Assembly: GCA_020845695.1 (NCBI GenBank)
Contig: JADLFG010000007.1
Location: 1-64,000, forward strand
Length of the DNA: 64,000 nt
Source: Thermoleophilia bacterium
GTDB taxonomy: Bacteria > Actinomycetota > Thermoleophilia > Gaiellales > Gaiellaceae
Reading direction: 5' to 3'
Under the pieces are notes generated by a model. The model saw only the letters and a program-made list of their open reading frames with translations, was not told the origin of the DNA and did no database searches. Position 1 is the first letter of the stretch, and each line of letters begins with the position of its first letter. Below are positions 58,089 through 64,000 of this stretch, one piece after another. The translations under genes and the position numbers were made by a program.

Positions 58089-59083
58089 CCGACGTCCGCC
58101 CGCTGATCCGCGACGAGCTCCTGCCGCCGAGCCGGCCGCCGCGGCGCCACCTGATCTCGATCGCCGACCTGACGAGGGGCGACGTCGAGCGGCTGCTCGC
58201 GCTTGCCCGCACGTTCTCCCGTTCGCTCGAGCGCGAGGTCAAGAAGCTGCCGACGCTTCGCGGCTACACGGTCGTGAGCATGTTCTTCGAGTCGTCCACC
58301 CGCACCTCGTCGAGCTTCGAGCTCGCGGCCAAGCGTCTCTCGGCTGACGTGATGTCGATCAAGGCGGCCGGCTCCTCGGTCGACAAGGGCGAGTCGCTGA
58401 AGGACACGGCGCTGACGATCGGCGCCTACGACCCGGATGTCGTCGTCATCCGTCACCCCCAGATCGGCGCGCCCCTGCTCGTCGCCCGCCACACGGGCGC
58501 GCACGTCGTCAACGCGGGCGACGGCAAGCACCAGCATCCGACCCAGGCCCTGCTCGACCTGTTCACGATCGACGAGCACTTCGGCGGCGTCGAGGGGCTT
58601 CACGTCGCGATCGTCGGCGACGTCCTCCACTCCCGCGTCGCCCGCTCGAACATCCAGGCGCTCGTCCTGATGGGGGCGCGGGTCACGCTCGTCGGCCCAC
58701 CGCCGCTGATTCCCCGCGGGATCGAGGCGATGGGCTGCGAGATCGCCCACGACATCGAGGCGATCCGCGCCGCCGACGTCGTCTACGTCCTGCGGATGCA
58801 GCGCGAGCGGATGCTCGAGGGGGCGTGCTACGTCCCGAGCCTGCGCGAGTACTCCGCCCGCTGGGGCGTCACGACCGACCGGCTCCGACCCGGACAGGTC
58901 GTCATGCATCCCGGCCCGATCAACCGGGGCGTCGAGATCGCCGCCGACGTCGCCGATGCGGCGGCCGCGCTGATCGAGCGCCAGGTCCGCTCCGGGCTCG
59001 TCGTGCGGATGGCGGTCCTCTACGACCTCGTCACCCAGGGCCCGGTCCCGGTCGAGGTTGCCGCGCTCGAGGAGGTGGCCTGA
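58085..59083 (+). CDS. pyrB: Aspartate carbamoyltransferase catalytic subunit
   Basis: A 332-residue ATCase that joins carbamoyl phosphate and aspartate, the second step of pyrimidine synthesis. The carbamoyl-phosphate motif FFESSTRTSSSFELAAKRL (about residues 64-82), the Lys in SSVDKGESLKDT and GDGKHQHPTQALLDLFTI are conserved. It overlaps pyrR by 4 bases and abuts pyrC (TGATG). No regulatory subunit (pyrI) gene is present, as usual for actinobacteria. Confidence 0.96.
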   Translation: MTDVRPLIRDELLPPSRPPRRHLISIADLTRGDVERLLALARTFSRSLEREVKKLPTLRGYTVVSMFFESSTRTSSSFELAAKRLSADVMSIKAAGSSVDKGESLKDTALTIGAYDPDVVVIRHPQIGAPLLVARHTGAHVVNAGDGKHQHPTQALLDLFTIDEHFGGVEGLHVAIVGDVLHSRVARSNIQALVLMGARVTLVGPPPLIPRGIEAMGCEIAHDIEAIRAADVVYVLRMQRERMLEGACYVPSLREYSARWGVTTDRLRPGQVVMHPGPINRGVEIAADVADAAAALIERQVRSGLVVRMAVLYDLVTQGPVPVEVAALEEVA

Positions 59084-60384
59084 TGCCCGTCGCCGCCGCC
59101 CGGCGCACGCTGTTTGCGCCCGCCGCCCCCGGGGAGTCCCTCGTGGTCGAGGGCGCCCGCGTGGTCGACCCGCTCGAGGGCATCGACGCGGCGCTGACCG
59201 TCACCATCGAGGACGGCGTCATCACCCGGCTCGAGCCGGGGACGCCCCAGCCCGGTCTCCTGCTCGCGCCGGCGTTCGTCGACCCGCACGTCCACCTGCG
59301 CACGCCCGGCCGCGAGGACGAGGAGGACATCGCCAGCGGCACCGCGGCCGCGGCCGCGGGCGGCTACTGCGCGATCCTCGCGATGCCGAACACGGATCCG
59401 GTCGTCGACTCCGCCGCCGTGCTCGGCTCCCTGATCGAGCGGGCGGAGGCGGAGGCTCGCATTCCGGTCGGCTTCCTGGCCGCGATCTCGAAGGGCCAGG
59501 CGGGGGCCGAGCTCGCGGAGCTCGGCGAGCTCGCCGATCGCGGCGCCGTCGGCTTCAGCGACGACGGCCGTCCGGTCGTGTCGGCCTCGTTGCTGCGCCG
59601 GGCGCTCCAGTACACGGCCGCGACGGGGGGACTGATCGCCCTGCACGAGGAGGACCCGGCGCTCTCCCGCGGCGGGCACATGCACGAGGGCGCGGTCTCG
59701 GCGGAGCTCGGTCTCGGCGGCTGGCCGTCCGTGGCCGAGTCGACGATGGTCGCGCGCGACCTCGGGCTGGCCGCCTACGAGCGCCGGCCGCTGCACCTGC
59801 TCCACCTGTCCGCCCGCGAGTCGGTCGAGGAGCTCCGCCGCGCGCTCGCGGCCGGCGTCGAGGCGAGCGGCGAGGTGACGTCCCACCATCTCTGCCTCAC
59901 CGACGAGGCGGTGCGCTCGCTCGACCCGAACCTGAAGATGAACCCGCCGCTGCGGGCCGAGGAGGACCGCGCGGCACTCGTCGAGGCGCTCCGCGACGGC
60001 ACGATCGCCGCGGTCGCGACCGACCATGCCCCGCACGCCCGTCACGAGAAGGAGGTGCCGTTCGAGGAGGCTCCGTTCGGCGTCACCGGCCTCGAGACGG
60101 CGTTCGCCGTCCTCCACACGAGGCTTGTCGCCCCGGGCGTGATCGGGCTCGAGACGCTGCTCGAGCGGCTGAGCGCCGGTCCGGCGCGGATCTACGGCCT
60201 CGAGCGGCCGCGGATCGCGGTCGGTGCCCCCGCGAACCTCGTCCTCGCCGACCTGCGGCGCACCTGGACGGTCGCCGCGGCTGCCTTCCGCTCGCGCTCG
60301 GACAACTCCTGGCTGCTCGGGCAAACCCTGACCGGGCAGATCCTGCTCACCGTCGCCGCCGGCCGCGTCGCGTTCCGGGCGTGA
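59083..60384 (+). CDS. pyrC: Dihydroorotase
   Basis: A 433-residue amidohydrolase that closes carbamoyl-aspartate to dihydroorotate. Zinc-binding HxH is in FVDPHVHLRTPGREDEEDI (about residues 65-83). The bridging Asp is in GFSDDGRPV, the third His region in SGEVTSHHLCL, and the catalytic Asp in AVATDHAPHARHEKE. This is the PyrC type of Gram-positives. ATG at 59083 overlaps the pyrB stop; the gene overlaps carA by 4 bases. Confidence 0.95.
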   Translation: MPVAAARRTLFAPAAPGESLVVEGARVVDPLEGIDAALTVTIEDGVITRLEPGTPQPGLLLAPAFVDPHVHLRTPGREDEEDIASGTAAAAAGGYCAILAMPNTDPVVDSAAVLGSLIERAEAEARIPVGFLAAISKGQAGAELAELGELADRGAVGFSDDGRPVVSASLLRRALQYTAATGGLIALHEEDPALSRGGHMHEGAVSAELGLGGWPSVAESTMVARDLGLAAYERRPLHLLHLSARESVEELRRALAAGVEASGEVTSHHLCLTDEAVRSLDPNLKMNPPLRAEEDRAALVEALRDGTIAAVATDHAPHARHEKEVPFEEAPFGVTGLETAFAVLHTRLVAPGVIGLETLLERLSAGPARIYGLERPRIAVGAPANLVLADLRRTWTVAAAAFRSRSDNSWLLGQTLTGQILLTVAAGRVAFRA

Positions 60385-61427
60385 CCGGCTTCCTCGTGCT
60401 CGAGGACGGCGCGGTCTTCCCCGGCCGCTCGGTCGGGGCGTCCGGCGTCGCCTTCGGAGAGGCGGTGTTCACGACCGCGATGTCGGGCTACCAGGAGATC
60501 GCGACCGACCCGAGCTACGCCGAGCAGCTCGTCTGCTTCACGGTGCCGATGGTCGGCAACTACGGCGTCGACGAGCGCCGGGACGAGTCCGGCGGGGTGG
60601 CGGCGCGCGGCTTTCTGATGCGGAGCGCGGGCGGCCGGGACTGGTGCCGGTGGCTGGCCGAGCGCGGGCTCGTCGCGCTCGACGGTATCGACACGCGCAG
60701 CGTCGTCCTGCGCCTTCGCGAGGGTGGCGCGCTTCGTGGGGCCGTCGTCGCCGGCGAGCACGACCCGGCGGACGTGCTCGAGCGGGTCCGGGCGCAGCCC
60801 GGGATGGCCGGCCGGGCGCTCGTGGCCGGCGTCTCCGCCCGCGAGCCCGTGCGCGTCGGCGCCGGGCCGGTCGAGATCGCGCTCCTCGACTACGGGACGA
60901 AGCGCTCGATCGTTCGCCGCCTCGTCGCCGCCGGTGCCGCGGTGACGGTCCTGCCGCACGACACGCCTGCCGCCGGCGTGCTCGAGCGGCGCCCCGACGG
61001 GGTGCTGCTCTCGAACGGGCCGGGCGACCCGGCCGCCCTGCCCGAGCAGGTAGGCGCCGTCCGGGAGCTGCTCGGCCGCGTACCGATCCTCGGCATCTGC
61101 CTCGGCCACCAGTTGCTCGGGCTCGCAGCCGGCCTGGCGACGCGCAAGCTCCCGTTCGGGCACCACGGGGCCAACCACCCGGTGCTGGAGCGGGAGACCG
61201 GGAGGGTGCTCGTGACGAGCCAGAACCACGGCTTCGCGGTCGAGGGCGACGGTCCCGAGATCAGCTACGTCTCCCTTTACGACGGCACCGTCGAGGGGCT
61301 CGCGCTGCCATCCGAGCGGGCTCGCTCCGTGCAGGTCCACCCCGAGGCCGGCCCCGGCCCCCACGATGCCTGGCCGATCCTGGAGCGGTTCGTCGAGGAG
61401 GTGAGGCCCCGTGCCGCGGCGGCCTGA
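60381..61427 (+). CDS. carA: Carbamoyl-phosphate synthase small subunit
   Basis: A 348-residue glutamine amidotransferase subunit. The N-terminal domain ([18 protein letters not shown]) is typical CarA; the class I amidotransferase triad is Cys in [12 protein letters not shown] (about residue 238) with the His/Glu pair in [14 protein letters not shown]. It supplies ammonia to CarB. The GTG start at 60381 overlaps the pyrC stop codon (GTGA). It overlaps carB by 17 bases. Confidence 0.96.
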   Translation: MTGFLVLEDGAVFPGRSVGASGVAFGEAVFTTAMSGYQEIATDPSYAEQLVCFTVPMVGNYGVDERRDESGGVAARGFLMRSAGGRDWCRWLAERGLVALDGIDTRSVVLRLREGGALRGAVVAGEHDPADVLERVRAQPGMAGRALVAGVSAREPVRVGAGPVEIALLDYGTKRSIVRRLVAAGAAVTVLPHDTPAAGVLERRPDGVLLSNGPGDPAALPEQVGAVRELLGRVPILGICLGHQLLGLAAGLATRKLPFGHHGANHPVLERETGRVLVTSQNHGFAVEGDGPEISYVSLYDGTVEGLALPSERARSVQVHPEAGPGPHDAWPILERFVEEVRPRAAAA

Positions 61428-64000
61428 CCTCGAGACGATCTGCGTGATCGGCGCCGGCCCGATCGTGATCGGGCAGGCCTGCGAGTTCGACTACTCGGGC
61501 AGCCAGGCGCTCAAGGTGCTGCGCGAGGAGGGTTACCGGACGGTCGTCGTCAACTCGAACCCCGCGACGATCATGACCGACCCGGGCTTCGCCGACCGCA
61601 CCTACCTCGAGCCGCTCGACCCGGACGGCGTCGCGGCCGTGCTCGAGCGGGAGCGGCCCGACGCGCTGCTGCCGACCCTCGGTGGCCAGACCGCGCTCAA
61701 CCTCGCGAGCGCGCTCGCCGCCGACGGCGTCCTCGACGCGCTCGGCGTCGAGCTGATCGGGGCGCCGCTCGACGTGATCCGCCGCGCCGAGGACCGGGAG
61801 CTCTTCCGCGAGACGGTCGAGTCGGTCGGGCTGCGCGTGCCGACGAGCAGGATCGTCACGTCCCCCGACGACCTGCGCGGTGTCTCGCTGCCCGCCGTCG
61901 TCCGGCCCGCGTTCACGCTCGGCGGGCACGGCGGCGGCTTCGTCGCCACCGAGGCGGAGCTGCGCGCGCAGGTCGAGCGAGGGCTCTCGGAGAGCCCGAT
62001 CGGGCAGGTGCTGGTCGAGGAGTCGGTGCGCGGCTGGGACGAGTTCGAGCTCGAGCTAATGCGTGACCGGGCCGACAACGTCGTCGTCGTCTGCTCGATC
62101 GAGAACCTCGACCCGATGGGCGTGCATACGGGCGACTCGGTCACGGTCGCCCCCCAGATGACCCTCCCGGACGAGGCCTACCAGGAGCTGCGCGATGCGG
62201 CCGCAGCGGTGATCCGGGCCGTCGGCGTCGAGACCGGCGGCTCGAACATCCAGTTCGCGCGCCAGCGCGAGAGCGGCGAGGTGTGCGTGATCGAGATGAA
62301 CCCCCGCGTCTCGCGCTCCTCCGCGCTCGCCTCGAAGGCGACCGGCTACCCGATCGCGAAGGTCGCCGCCAAGCTCGCCGTCGGCTACACGCTCGACGAG
62401 ATCCCAAACGACCTGACGCGGACGACGCCCGCCAGCTTCGAGCCCACGCTCGACTACGTCGTCGTCAAGGTGCCGAGGTTCGCGTTCGAGAAGTTCCCCG
62501 GCTCCGACCACGCGCTCGGCACCCAGATGAAGTCGGTCGGGGAGGCGATGGGGATCGGCCGGACCTTCAGCGAGGCGCTGCTGAAGGCGCTGCGCAGTCG
62601 CGAGCTCGACCGCGGCGCGCCGACGCCCTGGGCGACCCTGGACGACCTGCCCGAAGGCGTGCATCCGTGGTTTCGCGAGCAGATCGAGGCTGCCCGGGCG
62701 CTGCTCGCCGCCGGCGGCGATCTGCTCGAGCTGAAGCGCGCCGGTTGGTCCGATGCGGCGATCGCGGCCGCCCGCGGCGCGACCGAGGCGGCGGTGCGCA
62801 GCGAGCGCCACCACGCGGGCATCCGGCCGGCCTACCGGCGCGTCGACTCCTGCGCCGCCGAGGTCGAGGCGTGCTCGAACTACCTCTACTCGACCTGGGG
62901 CGAGGCCGGGGCGGCGGCGCCCGCGCCGCGGCGCTCGGTCGTGATCCTCGGCTCCGGCCCGAACCGGATCGGGCAGGGGATCGAGTTCGACTACTGCTGC
63001 GTCCACGCGGCGAGGACGTACCGCGAGCTCGGCTACGAGACGGTGATGGTGAACTGCAACCCGGAGACGGTGTCGACCGACTACGACACGTCCGACCGCC
63101 TCTACTTCGAGCCGCTCGGGGCGGAGGAGGTGCTCGAGATCTGCGAGCGCGAGCAGCCGGTCGGCGTCGTGATCCAGTTCGGCGGGCAGACGCCGCTTCG
63201 GCTCGCGCGGACGCTCGAGGACGCGGGTGTCCCCATCCTCGGCACCCCGTTCGAGGCTGTCGATCTCGCCGAGGACCGGCAACGATTCGGGACGCTCTGC
63301 GACGAGCTCGGGCTGGCCGTGCCGCCGTGGGGGATGGCGAGCTCGCGAGCCGAGGCGCTCGCCGTCGCCGAGCGGGTCGGCTACCCGGTGTTGGTGCGCC
63401 CCTCCTACGTGCTCGGCGGGCGCGACATGCGCGTCTGCTACGGGCCCGACGATCTTCCCGGCGACGAGCTGCTCCACGGCGCGTCGATCCTGGTCGACCG
63501 CTTCCTCGAGGGCGCGGTCGAGATCGACGTCGACGCGCTCTGCGACGGGATCGGCGTCCACGTGGCGGCGATCATGCAGCACGTCGAGGAGGCGGGCGTG
63601 CATTCGGGCGACTCCTCCTGCGTGCTGCCGCCGGCGTCGCTCTCCCCCGCGGAGCTCGACTCCGTCCGCGCCGCCACCCGCCGGCTCGCTCCCGCGCTCG
63701 GCGTGGTCGGGCTCGTGAACGTCCAGCTGGCGCTTCAGGACGGCCAGCTCTACGTGATCGAGGCGAACCCGCGTGCCTCGAGGACGGTCCCGTTCGCGAG
63801 CAAGGCGATCGGCGCCAACCTCGTCGAGATCGCCTGCCGGCTCTCCGCGGGGGCGCGTCTGCACGATCTCGAGCTGCCCCCGGAGCCTGCGGCGGCGGCG
63901 GTGAGCGTCAAGGCGGCCGTGTTTCCGTTCGCCCGCTTCCCCGGAGCCGATCCCCTGCTCGGCCCGGAGATGCGCTCGACCGGCGAGGTGATGGCGAGCG
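61411..64000 (+). CDS. carB: Carbamoyl-phosphate synthase large subunit (3' end outside window)
   Basis: The first 863 codons of CarB, which is normally about 1,070 residues; the gene continues past the window end. The first ATP-grasp half starts with [19 protein letters not shown] and [11 protein letters not shown], and contains [20 protein letters not shown]. The oligomerisation region follows, then the second half from [20 protein letters not shown]. Both halves look intact. GTG at 61411 is the only good start ([15 protein letters not shown]) and lies inside the end of carA. Confidence 0.95.
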   Translation, partial: MPRRPDLETICVIGAGPIVIGQACEFDYSGSQALKVLREEGYRTVVVNSNPATIMTDPGFADRTYLEPLDPDGVAAVLERERPDALLPTLGGQTALNLASALAADGVLDALGVELIGAPLDVIRRAEDRELFRETVESVGLRVPTSRIVTSPDDLRGVSLPAVVRPAFTLGGHGGGFVATEAELRAQVERGLSESPIGQVLVEESVRGWDEFELELMRDRADNVVVVCSIENLDPMGVHTGDSVTVAPQMTLPDEAYQELRDAAAAVIRAVGVETGGSNIQFARQRESGEVCVIEMNPRVSRSSALASKATGYPIAKVAAKLAVGYTLDEIPNDLTRTTPASFEPTLDYVVVKVPRFAFEKFPGSDHALGTQMKSVGEAMGIGRTFSEALLKALRSRELDRGAPTPWATLDDLPEGVHPWFREQIEAARALLAAGGDLLELKRAGWSDAAIAAARGATEAAVRSERHHAGIRPAYRRVDSCAAEVEACSNYLYSTWGEAGAAAPAPRRSVVILGSGPNRIGQGIEFDYCCVHAARTYRELGYETVMVNCNPETVSTDYDTSDRLYFEPLGAEEVLEICEREQPVGVVIQFGGQTPLRLARTLEDAGVPILGTPFEAVDLAEDRQRFGTLCDELGLAVPPWGMASSRAEALAVAERVGYPVLVRPSYVLGGRDMRVCYGPDDLPGDELLHGASILVDRFLEGAVEIDVDALCDGIGVHVAAIMQHVEEAGVHSGDSSCVLPPASLSPAELDSVRAATRRLAPALGVVGLVNVQLALQDGQLYVIEANPRASRTVPFASKAIGANLVEIACRLSAGARLHDLELPPEPAAAAVSVKAAVFPFARFPGADPLLGPEMRSTGEVMAS

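Overview
The window is a very GC-rich bacterial chromosome segment, most likely from a member of the Actinomycetota and plausibly class Thermoleophilia (Gaiellales/Solirubrobacterales-like). That placement is inferred from the overall GC and codon bias, the actinobacterial-style LexA boxes, the PyrR leader, the Rel and YebC proteins, and the very common leaderless gene starts (a TANNNT hexamer 6-8 nt before the start codon). I see no CRISPR array, insertion sequence, prophage or replication origin.

Layout. 1-422: end of an rRNA operon (23S 3' end, 5S, terminator). 0.7-6 kb: a TetR/membrane-protein pair with its operator, an HtpX-type protease, and an MprAB-like two-component system followed by a secreted protein. 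6-11.7 kb: housekeeping genes (histidine phosphatase, SDR, dGTPase, DnaG, tRNA-Asn, SRAP, YjbQ). 11.9-23.6 kb: tRNA(CAT), envelope proteins (beta-propeller, CapA-like, NlpC/P60), a sulfide:quinone oxidoreductase divergent from an amino-acid oxidase, YebC, and two secreted InlB-like repeat proteins separated by a palindrome-rich gap. 23.7-31.7 kb: ruvC-ruvA-ruvB with a double CDGSH protein, recJ and rel. 31.8-34.3 kb: a small corrinoid cluster (UroD-like methyltransferase, DUF1638, corrinoid protein). 34.3-46.9 kb: accessory and mixed genes: an AAA/DUF4143 ATPase with tandem promoter repeats, GAF/fRMsr proteins, two VapBC-type modules, phosphomannomutase, HIT, CorA, tRNA-Arg, a probable D-glutamate catabolic pair (dgcA-dgcN) and two tandem M29 aminopeptidases. 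47.0-54.6 kb: a GntR regulator and a seven-gene corrinoid-dependent C1 operon. 54.6-57.4 kb: an SOS-controlled LysM protein, RNase Z, DUF2007, a methyltransferase and a virulence-factor-domain protein. 57.4-64 kb: pyrR-pyrB-pyrC-carA-carB with a PyrR leader; carB runs off the window.

The most interesting region is 47.0-54.6 kb. A UroD-family methyltransferase, a corrinoid protein, a RACo-like ferredoxin/ASKHA reactivase, a methyl-H4folate:corrinoid methyltransferase and a MetF fused to a MetV-like Cys-rich domain make a full route from a methyl donor to methylene-H4folate. Two genes without a known role (47725-48354 and 50135-50392) are locked into the same operon by overlaps. A promoter with a GTTAAC-A-GTTAAC operator sits just after the GntR gene. 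The substrate cannot be read from sequence; O-demethylation of a methoxylated compound is the leading inference. A second UroD/DUF1638/corrinoid set at 31.8-34.3 kb may feed the same pathway.
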